Shown: one piece after another, positions 9,799-20,885 of the stretch | Position numbering within the stretch: the first letter of the stretch is position 1 | How the letters are laid out: the number at the start of each line of letters is the position of its first letter | DNA from: Ichthyophis bannanicus | Lineage: Eukaryota > Chordata > Amphibia > Gymnophiona > Ichthyophiidae | DNA length: 64,000 bases | Reading direction: 5' to 3' | Assembly (NCBI GenBank): GCA_033557465.1 | Contig: CM066044.1 | Coordinates: 195,912,184 to 195,976,183, forward strand | The notes under the pieces: model-generated | The model's database searches: none | Seen by the model: the letters and a program-made list of their open reading frames with translations, nothing else | What the model was told of the DNA's origin: nothing | Program-made: the position numbers and the translations under genes

Positions 9799-10866
9799 CT
9801 TTAACCTAATGAAGGCACGTCCTAGCAACATAAGCTCCACATACTGAAGTTTGCAATGCCAATGGATTTACCTAAAACACCTGTTGCAGCAAAGTCTCCA
9901 GTCTCTTATCCTGCGGATCTTTCAAAGCAGCTCCACCTTCTATTGGTATAGTGGTCTTCTTAGTAACGGCTAAAGCATCTACATTAGGAAGGTGAAGGAG
10001 CTCTTTTTCTATTGAAGGTACTGGATAGAGGCGAGCCATAGTCGTCGCCCCCCCCCACACACACATAAACCAGCCTCTGGCGATTTCCATTCTACTTCTA
10101 TTATTTGCATAACTGACCTATGAATAGGAAAATCTGTTTTTGTAGTACGGATTCCCTGCAATAAGGTATTCTCTTACATCGGATCCTGAACCTGAGACTC
10201 AATCGGAATATGAAGCGCTTCCAAGGAGTGAGCAATGAACCCCCCGAGCTCTTCCCTCCGAAAGATCCTCACAATCTGTGGGTCCTCTCCTACCAGATCC
10301 TTCATGTCCACCAGTCCTATCCGAAGACTCTTCATTATTTCCTGAAGTCCCTTTCCAGAGGATCTTCTGAATCACCTGAAAAATCTGAGGCACCTTCTAA
10401 GCTCAATACTGGCGGATCCATGCACCCTGAGCACAAACGAGTGTCTTGATTTTCATTAGAGAATAAAGGAACACCCTGCTGCTGTTTGTATCCCTTCTTC
10501 ATTAAATAAGCTTTGTGCATTAAAAAACACAAAATCTGGAGGAAAAGGATCTGTGTCCCCCTCTGCTAATTCTTGCATTCCTTCCTTGTTTAACAGCCGC
10601 CCCTGCATGGTTCCTAATGGATCTTGCAGCGAAGGAGCTTCCTTAGAACACCTTTCATGTGCACTCGACTCATTCGTAATGACCATTAAACCCTGCACCT
10701 CTTCTGCTTCTGTAAGCTGAGAGCCTGAAATGCCATCAATTTCTATGTTTCTAAACAAGCTGTTTCCTGCTTTCAAATCACCTTGTTCACATGGTCGGCA
10801 AAGCTCTAATGTTGATAAATGGTCCCGACGAAGCCCACATGCAGCACAAACAGTTTCTGATGCCAT
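9799..10866 (-). pseudogene. Gag-like ORF of E1, N-terminal part
   Basis: The start MASETVCAACGLRRDH is at 10866. CxxC...CRPC gives the same two-CxxC zinc motif as gag of C (CVLCGAKR...CRGC) and D (CVVCGAKK...CKAC). Farther on, about 10090-9880, the conserved gag block reads LYPVPSIEKELLHL, AVTKKTTIPIEGGAALKD and LLQQVF, matching C, D and F. Stops and frameshifts separate the pieces. The remaining gag continues at 4083-3642 after the inserted copy A. Confidence 0.8.
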
Positions 10867-11329
10867 TCTAAAAGGAAATTGAACTTCTCTTACCGGCACT
10901 GAGACTGTTGCCAAGAACACGCCCGATTTCCAAAACGGAAGCGCTTCAAAGTGAAAACAAATAGCGAAACAAAAACACAAGTAAAACCGAATAAAGAGAA
11001 CGGCCCCTGCAGCTACTTCCTCACGAATGGCAAGGAAGAATAATGGATAGGCCTGAGCAGCAATGGTCACTGAAGGCTGTGGTATGCCTCTTTTTGCTGC
11101 CCAATCACTGAATATCCCAAACACTGGGAAAACTCACTGGCAGAGCCCGCCCCCGACAACAGGATTGGACTAAACCTTGAATGTACTTTTCAGCACAGCT
11201 CTGGGGCGGACTCAATTGTCATTGACAGGATACAGTTGCAGGTAACACCCTGCCTGTAATTTCTATCTTTCCCTGTCTTTTTTTTTTTTTAAACTGCTAG
11301 AATTCTCATATGAGCAGCCCAGACTAGGC

Positions 11330-11786
11330 AAAGCTCATCCTCCTTCCTGCTTGGAGACTGAAAATATTGGCTAGGTGATAGGAATGCATTCCCTTTATGG
11401 AATGACATCACCAAAGCTGGGAATTCTCAGTCTCCTATCTGCTGGAAGGAGGTGAAAACCTACTAGGAGTAGAGGAGTGGCCTAGTGGTTGGGGCAAGGT
11501 ACTTCAGGCCGGAAGGTCAGGGGTTCAAATCCCACTAGAGGACAGCAACCTTGGGCTGGAAGGACTGGGGTTTCTAGTCCCACAGGTGCTCCTTGTGGTC
11601 TTGGGCAAGCCACTTAACCCTCCATAGCCCATGTTCCCTGTAAAATAGTTATCTCCAAAGTTATAATGCCCTGTTCAATGTAATTTCAGTTGTTCAATGC
11701 AAACCGCACTGGTGCAGAATAGCGCGGTATATAAGAGAATGTAAATAAATTAATTAATTAGACTGTACTGGAGGAACGCTATGGAA
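11330..11786 (-). repeat. 5' inverted terminal repeat of E1, split by a SINE
   Basis: 11330-11465 carries ATGACATCACCAAAGC and GAATTCTCAGTCTCC. The repeat resumes after the SINE at 11761 with GACTGTACTGGAGGAACGCT and ends near 11786. The same blocks occur in the 3' repeat of F (36235-36379) and, more diverged, in C and D (CAGTCTCCAAGCTGC). Confidence 0.75.
11467..11760 (+). repeat. tRNA-derived SINE with L2-type 3' tail, full length
   Basis: The head has an RNA polymerase III A-box-like GTGGCCTAGTGG and a B box GGGTTCAAATCCC. The middle has a MIR/CORE-like block, CTTGGGCAAGCCACTTAACC. The tail carries GCGGTATATAAGAGAATG and an AT-rich TAAATTAATTAATTA end. The tail matches the 3' end of the L2-like LINE at 59775-63705, so that LINE type probably moves it. 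It lies within the terminal repeat of E1. Confidence 0.85.
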
Positions 11787-11930
11787 TTTGTATTGTTGAG
11801 TGATATGGTAAGGGAAACTAGTGAGATTTGATAAGGGGGTCACATGATCGAACAGAGGCATGGTGGAGACAGATGGCAGTGTTCTGAACTGATTGTAACT
11901 GTTTCAACTGATACATTCCAGAGTAAGGAG

Positions 11931-12373
11931 AAATTTCACTTACCATTAACTTCCTTTTCTGGAATCCTGCTAGACCAGTCTGTACAAGTGGGTTATGTCC
12001 CCCTGCCAGCAGATGTTGGAGAAAGAGAAAGTATCAAAGGCTTCATGCCCTGGTACATGCAGCTGTACCCCTAGGGGTTACCCTTCAGTATTCTCTTGAC
12101 AAAGCAGAGGAACCGCCCATGCAATGCATGATTAAAAAAACACTTATGCAACTCATAGTATGATATGCCAAAACCAAGAACAAGTGAACTATGTACAGGG
12201 AGTGAAACGAAGCACTCTATAGAAAGAGGACAAACACTGTTTTAAGCACTAGTTCCTCTGAAAGATATGGATTTTCTGAAATGGTTCTCCTACGGCAGCA
12301 GCTTGCAAAAGCAGCAGCAGCAAGTGTGGGTCGTGGACTGGTCTAGCAGGATTTCAGGAAAGGTAATTAACAG
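11931..12373 (-). repeat. Terminal repeat plus ICR of a third DIRS lineage, truncated
   Basis: 11931-12118 starts TTCACTTACCATTAACTTCC, then TGCTAGACCAGTCTG. At 12338-12370 the inverted partial copy reads ACTGGTCTAGCAGGATTTC and then GGTAATTAAC. A tip followed about 350 bp later by its inverted copy is the same 3'-repeat plus ICR arrangement as in copies A, B and C. The element's coding part is missing: the hAT-like element starting at 12374 abuts the ICR. It is probably a fragment of a separate DIRS family. Confidence 0.5.
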
Positions 12374-12619
12374 CAGGGCCGGCCCATCCATTGAGCGAGA
12401 ATGTTTTTTGCACAGGGCCCCGCGTTTCAGGTGGCCCCGCACAAAGAACATTCCGCTTTGAAAGTAAATTTTTATTTTTTTTTTAAATTTTAAAAAGTTG
12501 GCTGCTGCTGCCGCCGCCGCCACAGCAGAATCAAGTGTCCCGTGGGGCCCCCCCTGCCCAGCAGAGCCGTCCCTCCCCGCGTCGGCTTTCAGAGCCGCGA
12601 AGGGAGAGTGTCCTTTCAC

Positions 12620-12695
12620 GGCTCTGTTAAGCCTGCAGGGGCTGATGGGAACTTTCCCATCAGCCCCGGCGGGCTTAACAGAGCCGCGAGGGAGA
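12620..12695. repeat. Palindrome within hAT-2
   Basis: GCTCTGTTAAGCCTGCAGGG is followed about 35 bp later by its near-complement CCGGCGGGCTTAACAGAGC, with GGGCTGATGGGAA and TTCCCATCAGCCC between. This can form a hairpin with arms of about 33 bp. The hAT-1 element has a larger palindrome at the same relative place (24280-24468). Confidence 0.75.
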
Positions 12696-12839
12696 AGCTA
12701 TCCCTTCGTGGCTCTGAAAACGGCACATAGAGGGACTGAAGCGGGGAGGGAGGGCCCCGCGGGACACTCGATTGTGCTGCTGCTGCGGCGGCAGCGGCAG
12801 CCAGCTTTTTTTTTATTTTAAATTTTCCCTGGGCTGTTG

Positions 12840-13460
12840 GGGGGGAGGGGGTTAGGACTGGTAATGGGCTATGGGGGGCCCAAGTCTGGAAATGGGGGGG
12901 TTAGGACTGGTAATGGGCTATGGGGCGGGGCTTAGGACTGGAAGTGGGCTGATGGGGCGGGGCTTAGGACTGGAAGTGGGCTGATGGGGCGGGGCTAGGA
13001 CTGGTAATGGGCTGAGTGGAAGGGGAGGCTTGAACTGCAAATAGCTGATGGGGACGGGGGCTTGGAATGGAGGGCTGAGGGGAAGGGGGGCTTGAACTGC
13101 AAATAGCTGATGGGGACGGGGGCTTGGAATGGAAATGGGCTGAGGGGAAGGAGCTAGGGACAGGAAATGGGCTGATGGAGGGGCTAGGATAGGACTGGAA
13201 ATTGGGTGTTGGGGGAGCTAAGATTGGAAATAGGCTGTGGTGGGGGCTTGGATTGAAATGAACTCATGGAGGGGCTAGAATTGGAAATGGGCTGATGGTG
13301 GTGCTTTGAAAGAAGTAGAAATGGGCTGATGGTGGTACTAGGAAAGAAGTAGAAATTAGCTGATGGGGGGCTGGGATTGGAAATGAGCTGATGGAGGGAC
13401 TCGGATAGGACTGGAAATGGGCTGATGGGGGGCTAGGACTGGAAATGGGCTGATGGGGGG
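12840..13460 (+). repeat. G-rich minisatellite, about 30-bp unit
   Basis: Imperfect tandem copies of a unit like GGACTGGAAATGGGCTGATG plus a run of G. Unit length and G-run length vary. The same unit, with TATTGGCAG in place of TGATG, makes up 24541-25290. The reverse complement makes up 45300-45720. The G-runs suggest quadruplex potential. Confidence 0.85.
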
Positions 13461-14414
13461 GGACAAGAAGGGAGCGGATGCTGGGTGTGGCTCGAACTAG
13501 AAGGGAGCTGATGTTGGGGGAGGATTAAAATGGGATGGGGCTGGGAGAGTGAAATGGAAAGGGGAAAAATATTTTGCGTGGGAGGGAAGAAAAATCTACA
13601 ATTGGCTGGGTATTGGGAGAGTAAGTGGGGCTTGAGGATGGAGGGGTAAAATTTGAGTGGATGAAATAGGAATGAGGAAAGAGCAAAAGGAGAAAGATTA
13701 GTATGTTAAAGCAGATGTAGAGAAAGAATGGAAAAAACTAGGAGAGAGAAGAAAGGATAAATGGATTGCAGACAATGGAGAGTTAGCAGAAGACACGAAG
13801 AAACCAGAAGAAAGTGGCTGGAGCAATTGCAACTGAAAAAAAAAATGCACAAAAGGTACAAAGTTATCTCTATTTTGAATGTATTAACTGGAATATGTTA
13901 GAATATGTTAAAATATGTTAGCTCTGGGAAGTGTGCATCATTAACGTCTGCGCTTTGTTTAGTACAAGAGGAAATTAATTTATAGTTTTATTTCTACAGT
14001 GGTGTTGTACATTCCAAGTTTGGCTTTTGAGGTTCCCAGTTTAATTATTGTCTTCTTGTTTCTAAACAGATTCCTTGTTTGGTGATGGTCTATGTTCTGC
14101 ATGTGTAACTGAGCTGAGGTATTCTGTTTATGTAATTCCTATTTAACATTGTCACTTGTTCTCTTTCCCCAGTAGGTCATGTATTGTTATTCTCTGAAAT
14201 GTATTGGTTTAATATTTGCAGTATTGCCTTTTGATAGGTAGGGTCTGGTGCTTTGTGAGTCCTGGTAGTGCTGTTACGATATGGCAGGTTTGCTATGGGT
14301 TCTAAATGGGCAGTGTTTGTAGTAGTTCCTAATGTGCCTGGCGGTTGGCACAGGATTATAGTAATGTAGAAATCTTTTAGTCTTAAGAGGCATGTTTACT
14401 AAAAGTTAGTGTAC

Positions 14415-15734
14415 TGTCACGCCCTGGCCCCTGGCCTCTGGCTTAGAGGGGCAAGGTAATGGAGAACTTCTCCTGGAGAGCTCAAATAAACTAGCTTTTC
14501 CTCAGGTGGATTCTGGAACATGTAGTTTGGCTCTTAAGAAGAAGTGCAGTCATGGTCCGATGTTAAGGCAAATGACAGAATTTATTTTAAAGTAAAGGTT
14601 CAAGTAAACTGTACACAGGAATTTTGTAAATTCAGGATTGTTTGCAACAGAGCATTTTAGATCAGTATAACTGCTTCACAGTCTTTTAAACACATGCAGC
14701 TGGTTAACAAGGTTGCTCAGAGAAACAGCTCTGCTCAGCAAGGTAAAAATACTTCTTTTTAACCTAGTGTTTGTGAAGCACTTAACAGCAAAAGAATAAC
14801 TCAGTTCCGCTGGAACAACCTCTTCTTTCCATCCTTCCTTTCAGGATAGGTTTTAAACTCAAAATAAGAAAACAAGTAAACATTCACAAGCTCTCTCTTC
14901 AGCATGACTCAGCACTTTGCCTGAGAAATGTAAACACGTGGAGTTTTCTTCAAGCCCAATTCCTGGCTCAATTCCAGTTACCTGCTTCTAGGAGACTCTC
15001 TCATTCAATGCTAGCCTTTAGCATAATGATTCCATGGCTTGCAGCTTGACACAGGGTACAGTCCATGGGGATATCTAGATCTTGCAATTCCTCCCCTGCC
15101 AACTCAATCTGCTTCTCCTCTGGTGTTGTTAGGGCAGTGTCCTGTTCTGAGCTCTGGACACAGTGCTCAGAATACAACCTCCCTGGGGATTCTAATCTCT
15201 CTCCTGAGCTCAACTCTCCCTGATACAGTCAGTACCTGAAGCACTGGGCAGTTCTCCCTGGTTGTGCTCACTATGGTTCCTAGTCTCCTTCCAGCCTCTC
15301 TGGAACAGCTCTCTGTATTCCTCTCTGGGTTCTCTCCTGGAGATCTGCATGTGCTCCTGGTTCCACTCCTGATTCCCCTGAATCCTCTGAGTCTATCAAA
15401 CCCCTTAAGACCTCTGCCTCCCCAGAGCTTCTTCCTTTCTTGGAGCTTCCTCTCTCCTCTGAGATTCTCCTCTCCTCTGCTTTAGCAAGGGTTTATATTT
15501 CCCTCTCCAGGGCTCCAGCCTTTCCTCCACTCCTCCCAGGTGACTGTAATCACATCTCAAGCCTGCAGTTATGTCATAGGAGTTAGGGTGTGGCTGCCTG
15601 AACTTTCTCTCCCTCAGGTTTCTCTCTCTATGAGGGGCCTGAAATCCATGCCCTGCAGGGATTTCTCCTTTCTCTAAGTTAAAGTCATTGGCCTTTTCTA
15701 TACTCATAGGCTCAAACCAGGCTTCCTTGTCACA
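14415..15734 (-). repeat. Solo LTR (1320 bp), 4-bp target duplication GTAC
   Basis: TGTCACGCCC...CCTTGTCACA on the plus strand is flanked by GTAC at 14411-14414 and 15735-15738. On the minus strand it starts TGTGACAAGGAAGCC and ends GGGCGTGACA. An AATAAA-type signal lies near 14585 and would mark the R region. It is a diverged relative of the LTRs at 2127 and 28423: same 5' TGTGAYAAGGAAGC, same frame, and a shared GTGGATTCTGGAACATGTAG block. No internal sequence is present. Confidence 0.85.
15405..15734 (-). other. Open frame at 5' edge of the solo LTR (110 codons)
   Basis: As in the two other LTRs, the frame opens exactly at the LTR's first base with TGT-GAC-AAG-GAA-GCC (Cys-Asp-Lys-Glu-Ala). 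It runs 109 residues to a stop after GRQRS. Farther along, another frame carries a diverged version of the common C-terminus (MDCTLCQAA near 15050). So an older, longer ORF probably existed and was frameshifted here. Function unknown. Confidence 0.4.
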
Positions 15735-15738
15735 GTAC

Positions 15739-15965
15739 ATAAGATATGCCATGTTATTTTAATCCCTGATGCAGGCTGCAGACAAAACATGTTGGGTTTA
15801 AGTTATATGTTTTTATTAATCATTCTTTTTATATGATCTTATTGATTTTTATGTATAGTTTTATTGTATGTAATTGTGTATTGTGTGTCTCCTTTACTTG
15901 TTTTTAGCACCACTTATTGCACTATTGTATTTGTGTGGTGAATAAACCTCTATTTTGTACTGCTG
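15739..15965 (+). repeat. Possible Penelope-like or LINE tail with hammerhead-like motif
   Basis: CCCTGATGCAGGCTGCAGAC then AAAACATG resembles the core order of a hammerhead ribozyme (CTGATGA, stem, GAAA). It is followed by AT-rich sequence and GTGAATAAACCTC. A similar arrangement is at 22604-22660. The class is uncertain. Confidence 0.3.
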
Positions 15966-16159
15966 CTAGAATGGATGGCAAGAAGAATATTAAATCTTAA
16001 AAGTCCTAGTGGTAACATTATGATCCATACGTTCAGGCGAGTCTTACAGCTTACGATAGTAGCACTGATTAGAAGTTGGATCTGGCTGACAAATGAAATA
16101 AATACAATTTTCAAACTTGCAGCCTAACATGAAATACAAGATATCACAAAGAGAGGAAG

Positions 16160-18050
16160 ACAGGCATCTGTATTTGGAAAAATTTAGAGAAGCTAGCAAA
16201 GGAAGGCAAAGATTCAAAAGGAGGAGGAAATAGCCAATGCAATAAAATGGGGGGATAAGACATTTTTCAGATATATTAGTGAGAAGAGGAAGGGCAAAAG
16301 TGGTATTGGCAGACTCAAGGGTGCAGGGGAGGAATATGTTGAAGCTGATAAGGATAAAGCGGAATTGCTTAACAAATATTTCTGTTCTCTGTTCACAGAT
16401 GAAGAACCAGGAGCAGGACCTCAGAAAACACCCCCAAACAGGAACAGAAGCGAGGGACATCTTGAACAATTTTCAGAAGACTGTGTTCGTGAGAAACTAG
16501 CTCAACTTAAAGTAGACAAAGCGATGGGACCGGATGGGTTACACCCTAGAATACTGAGGGAACTTGGAGACGTTCTAGCAGCTCCACTGACCTTTTCAAT
16601 GTCTCATTGGAGTCGGGAGTGGTGCCAAAGGACTGGAGAGAGGCTCATGTGGTGCCTTTACATAAAAGCGGAAGTAAGGATGTGGTTGAAAACTACAGGC
16701 CAGTTAGTTTAACGTTGGTTTGAGTAAATTATTGGAAATGCTGCTAAAAGAGAAAATAGTGAGGTTTCTGGAGTCCAGCGGATTACAGGATCCGAGGCAG
16801 CATGGATTCACCAGAGGCAGGTCTTGTCAGACAAATCTGATTGATTTCTTTGACTGGGTGACCAGGGAGTTGGACCGAGGGAGAGCCCTAGATGTGGTGT
16901 ATTTATATTTCAGTAAAGCTTTTGACACTGTTCCTCACAGGCGACTTATAAACAAACTGAGCACCCTAGGGATGGACCCTAAAGTTACTGCTTGGGTTAC
17001 AAATTGGCTGGGTGGGAGGCGAAAAAGAGTACAAGTAAATGGAGCTCACTGAGGAGAAGAATGTTAGCAGTGGTGTGCCCCAGGGGGTCCGATTCTTTTT
17101 AACATCTTTGTTAGTGATATAGTGGAAGGGCTGTTTGGTAAGGTTTGCCTCTTTGCGGATGATACCAAAATCTGCAATAGAGTAGACACCCAGGAAGGTG
17201 TAGATAACATGAGGAGGGATCTAGCTAAGCTTGAAGAATGGTCTAGAATTTGGCAGCTGGGATTTAATGTTAAAAAATTTAAGGTCATGCATTTGGGTTG
17301 CAGCAATACAAGGGAGCAATACAGTATAGGGGGTAAAGTACTTTTGTCCACTAAAGAAGAGCGGGACCTAGGCGTGGTTGTGTCTGATGATCTTAAAGTA
17401 GCTAAACAGGTAGAAAAGGCAACGGCAAAAGCTAGAAGGATGCTTGGGTGCATACGGAGAGGAATGGCTAGCAGAAAAAAGGAGCTGATAATGCCTCTGT
17501 ATAAGTCTTTGGTGCGACCTCATTTGGAGTATAGTGTGCAAGTCTGGAGATTGCACCTTCAAAAGGATGTGAACAGGATGGAGTCGGTGCAGAGGGTGGC
17601 TACTAAAACGATTAGTGGTCTTCATTATAAAGCATATGAGGACAGACTGAAGGATCTTAATATGTACACCTTAGAGGAAAGGAGAGATAGAGGTGATATG
17701 ATTGAGATGTTTAAATACCTCCATGACACAAATGTTCAGGGAGAGCGCCTCTTTCAATTGAAAGCAAGTTCTGCTACGAGGGGACATGGGATGAGGGTGA
17801 AGGGAGATAGATTCAGGAGTGATATGCGGAAATATTTCTTTACGGAAAGAGTAGTGGATCCCTGGAATAGTCTCCCAGTGGAGGTGGTAGAGATGAGGAC
17901 AGTAACTGAATTCAAAAAAGCATGGGACAAACACAGAGGATCTCTAAAGGTAAAAAGGGGACTGTTGTAGTTGTTGATATGGAAGGACAGACTAGATAGG
18001 CCATGTGGTCTTTTTCTGTCATCATATTTCTATGTTTCTGTTTCTAAATA
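16160..18050 (+). mobile_element. CR1-type LINE, 5'-truncated, frameshifted ORF2
   Basis: Only the part from just upstream of RT to the 3' end remains. Conserved RT blocks are DKAMGPDGLHPRIL, LQDPRQHGFTRGRSC, FSKAFDTVPH, the catalytic LFADDTKI, EWSRIWQLGFNVKKF and RDLGVVVSDDLK. The C-terminus DPWNSLPVEVVEM is complete. The pieces are at 16365-16712, 16720-17052 and 17122-17970 in different frames, so it is dead. The 3' end has the CR1-like GACTAGATAGGCCATGTGGT and TCTATGTTTCTG. The endonuclease domain is missing. Confidence 0.88.
17122..17970 (+). pseudogene. CR1 ORF2 C-terminal part (RT fingers/palm end to stop)
   Basis: A 282-residue open stretch with FADD-type catalytic box near its start, then CR1-typical KLEEWSRIWQL, VMHLG, RTREQYS-like, KEERDLGVVVSDD and the C-terminal LEYSVQVWRLHLQKDVNRME and ERVVDPWNSLP. 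It would be the 3' third of an endonuclease-RT protein. It lacks the upstream RT motifs in frame, so it is a fragment of the CR1 at 16160-18050. Confidence 0.8.
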
Positions 18051-18782
18051 AAAGTTTTAAAATAACTAGAAATGCAGGTACTCATATAGCTGGATCTGTC
18101 TGGCAAACTAAGCAGGAGACTTGTGCAATGGCCACACTAGTGAAAGATGTGTGCTGGAGGGAACTAAGTGGGGTTCCTGTATGATGTTCTACTTAAGAGG
18201 GGCAGCCCAAGGAGAAACTTAAGAAACCTTGCAGGTAGTCAAGCTGTGACTTCCAGCTAGGATGCATCTTTAGCTATGTGGATAGGATAACTGAGCAGAC
18301 AAGATCATTTTTTCTGCTATCATTGACTTTGTTAATGTTTTGCTATAAGAATTATTTCTGATGCTACTGCACTCACACAAGGACATCATTGCAGCACCAT
18401 ATTTGTAAGTGGAGCCCTGCAATGTTATAAGAAGCAATTTCCATCCTTATTTTAGCAAATTAAGCATAAAAGTATGATTTTTTTTGAACAGATGTTACTG
18501 TAAATCTCATAGCATTCTTGACAAAAAAAAAAATGCACAGCAGTCTTTCAGAAAACCAAATGGATTAGAATGCAGAGCAGCTAATTACCAGTGTGGAGAA
18601 GGCATGAGTTGGAAGCAATTCCATTACTTTTGCCACCACCTCCAAGCTCTGACGCAGGTACCGCTGCCATTCTGTCTGCTGCTGTAAAAGAAGAAATGTA
18701 TATTATAAAAGCAGGGTAATGAAGAGGGCACGCATTATGCATTCTGCACTCAAGGTGGGGGATCAACAGGAACCATTCCTTC
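18051..18782. other. Intergenic, nothing recognised
   Basis: AT-rich sequence without a convincing ORF, repeat border or RNA gene that I can identify. Confidence 0.5.
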
Positions 18783-19040
18783 CAGAGGAGTGGCCTAATG
18801 GTTGGGGCAAGTTACCTCAGGCTGGAGGGTCGGGGTTTGAATTCCACTAGAGGACAGCAACCTTGGGTCAGAAGGACTGCTCCCTGTGGCCAAGCCACTT
18901 AACCCTCCATTGCCTCAGGTACAAAACCAGATTGTGAGCCCTTTGGGGACAAGGGAAATATATATATAGTACCTGAATATACACCACTTTGACTTGTAGA
19001 AAAGCGGTACATAAGCTTAGTTAGTTAAATAAATACATTT
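18783..19040 (+). repeat. tRNA-derived SINE
   Basis: Starts AGAGGAGTGGCCTAATGG, with a B-box-like GGGGTTTGAATTCC, the CORE-like AAGCCACTTAACCCTCC and GAGCCCTTTGGGGACAAGGG. It ends with AAGCGGTACATAAG and an AT-rich tail. It differs from the 11467 copy in the 3' half, resembling the 53435 copy, so two tail subtypes exist. Confidence 0.8.
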
Positions 19041-19185
19041 GTCTCTTGTATTGTGTTCATTTGTATCTGTTAACTTTGTGCAGTTTTATTATTTATAACT
19101 TATATTATGTGTGTGTTATTTTGTAATCTACCTAGAGTACTGTATAGAGTGGAATACAAATCTTTTAAAGAAATACATACATACC

Positions 19186-19459
19186 ATTGGAAAGCTACTC
19201 ACTAGAAAGAAACTTTTAAAGAACCGTCATAACGAGCCAGGACACAGCTAAATAGGCCATATCCATACCAGTTCCAGCTTTAACCATTCCATTTTTATAA
19301 AGCTTTTATTAATGCAATTCAGACTTAAGAACTTTACAAAAATAGACTGATTCATGATTAAAGCCGGAGCAGATATAGGTATGGCCTAATTATCTGTGTC
19401 CTGGGTTCATTATGATGGTCCTTCAAGATAAAGTCTTTCTAGTGAACAGCTTTCCAGTG
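19186..19459. mobile_element. Foldback (long inverted repeat) element, MITE-like
   Basis: Left arm 19186-19298 (ATTGGAAAGCTACTCACTAG... GCCAGGACACAG... TAGGCCATA) is an imperfect reverse complement of the right arm 19350-19459 (TATGGCCTAATTATCTGTGT... CTAGTGAACAGC). The central spacer of about 50 bp is AT-rich. There is no coding capacity. I could not define a target duplication. It could be a non-autonomous DNA transposon. Confidence 0.75.
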
Positions 19460-20224
19460 AGATAAGACTTGTTTTGGACTCAATTTTATATCATCTCAAT
19501 TTTGATTATTTAATATGCACCAGACTATTAAGTGACATTAATCTGATGTCAACAAATCATGTCTTAAGAGGTTACTCCGAAGCCAAGAATCATCAGTAAC
19601 AGCAAAAGAAAAATGCTACATTTTTCTAGCAAGGACCAGCTAGAGCAATCATACCCATTAAATAATGAATGCCCCCTGCCTATGGTCTTATTACCAAAGA
19701 GAATGCTCAGGTCATAAGATTACTAGCGATACAACATGCAGCACCCATAAATCTTTCTCCTATAAATCTCAACATAACTGCATAATTATGTTTGTGATTA
19801 GCAGAATCTGAGAACGCTGTTTCTAGCAAACATATTAGTTGGAAATCATCAAAGTTTCCTTATAGTTATGCAGGTAGCTAGTTGAAACAATTTATATACA
19901 ATTAAAAGCAAAAGTGACTATGCATGTTAACAGATTTTACTTAACCAAATCGACACTAAAACAAGGATCAATGATTCCACAACTTGAAGCAAACACTGCA
20001 AGCGGACCTCACAACATAGTACTTTTAGAAATTGTATATATCTTTATATAGAATCAGGTATCGAACTCAAGATCAAACAAACAGGTCAAAGAACACAATC
20101 GCCTTTTGAAGATAATGCCGGGCATTAGCTTCAAAAGCCCTGTGTTAATTGCAAAATGCCTACAGTATCTGCAGGGGGCATTCCCAGCATAACCCTTGTA
20201 GATACTGCAGAGAAAATGTAGAGA
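19460..20224. other. Intergenic, nothing recognised
   Basis: AT-rich sequence with no ORF of note and no repeat that I can place. Confidence 0.5.
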
Positions 20225-20395
20225 TTTTATTTAATTTATTTATTTATTTGCATTCTCTTATATACCGCGCTATTCTGCATCAGTGCGGTTTACATTGAAC
20301 AAACTGAAATTACATTGAACAGGGCATTATAACTTGGAGATAACTATTTTACAGGGAACATGGGCTATGGAGGGTTACAGCTTTGGAGATGACGG
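20225..20395 (-). repeat. SINE 3' part, 5'-truncated
   Basis: Reverse-strand L2-type tail: TTATTTATTTATTTGCATTC, TATATACCGCGC, GTGCGGTTTACATTGAAC and then TGGGCTATGGAGGGTTA. It lacks the tRNA-like head, which is present in the copy at 22030-22318. Confidence 0.8.
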
Positions 20396-20885
20396 GTGAC
20401 AGCTTTGTAGGTGCAGCTAACACCACCCATCAAGTTGCAACTTTGTTAATTACAATACAATGTTTATATCCACAGTAAATGGGCATTGCAAGCAGGCCCA
20501 CTCTCAGCCCTAATCCTGACCAAGCCTGCAGCTACTGTGCGAAATGCAGACATCGCAGAAAATCGCTGAGATGTCTGCATCTGGCCTGCATTAACTACTA
20601 CCGCCATGCAATCATCTCATGTTGTTGAAAGATTTGAAGTGGGGTAACTGGGCCCTCTGAAAAGGTAAATATGGAGAATGGCTTAGAATCTGCTAACAGC
20701 CTGAAGCCTGGCAGTTTGGAATCCACTAGCTGCCTGGAGAGAGATGTATATAAAAGCCAAGGCCATACACAGCAGAACGAGACAGTGCTTTTATTTTCAG
20801 AAAGCTTGAGCTAAGAAATGTCTGTGCTTTGACCTAAAACATGTAGTGTCTAGTTTGACTTGTAACACGTAGATAAACAAAGCCA
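20396..20885. other. Intergenic, nothing recognised
   Basis: No convincing ORF or repeat border seen. Confidence 0.45.

Larger units (their letters stand above)
1..11786 (-). mobile_element. DIRS-type retrotransposon E1, old and interrupted; 3' end lies off the window
   Basis: Reading on the minus strand there are, in order, the 5' inverted terminal repeat (about 11330-11465 and 11761-11786), gag-like coding (10866 down to 9799, then 4080-3642), RT/RNase H/methyltransferase-like coding (about 2120-250) and the start of a tyrosine recombinase cut by the window edge. The outer end reads ACGCTATGGAA, which matches half of the internal complementary region of the related element F at 30131-30231. 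Three later insertions split it: a solo LTR at 2127-3637, DIRS copy A at 4084-9795 and a SINE at 11467-11760. Many stops and frameshifts show it is dead. Gag and RT residues are closer to elements C, D and F than to copies A and B. Confidence 0.85.
12374..14410 (+). mobile_element. hAT-like non-autonomous element with G-rich minisatellite (hAT-2)
   Basis: It begins CAGGGCCGGCCCATCC, a hAT-style terminus. It then has a poly-T stretch, a GCTGCTGCCGCCGCC block, a palindrome centred near 12655, a G-rich tandem array (about 12840-13460) and about 950 bp that aligns with 25280-25940 of the hAT at 24079-26071. No transposase ORF is present. The 3' terminus and target duplication were not found, so the right border is set by the solo LTR at 14415. 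Compared with hAT-1 it keeps about 330 bp (near 14070-14370) that hAT-1 lacks. Confidence 0.6.

Noticed and set aside
11467..11760. Candidate tRNA gene from A and B boxes
   Set aside because: No cloverleaf that I can fold. The head belongs to a SINE with CORE block and LINE tail, repeated in the window.
12498..12821. 107-codon ORF in hAT-2
   Set aside because: GC-rich, Ala/Pro-biased, over a palindrome, without similarity to a transposase. Chance ORF.
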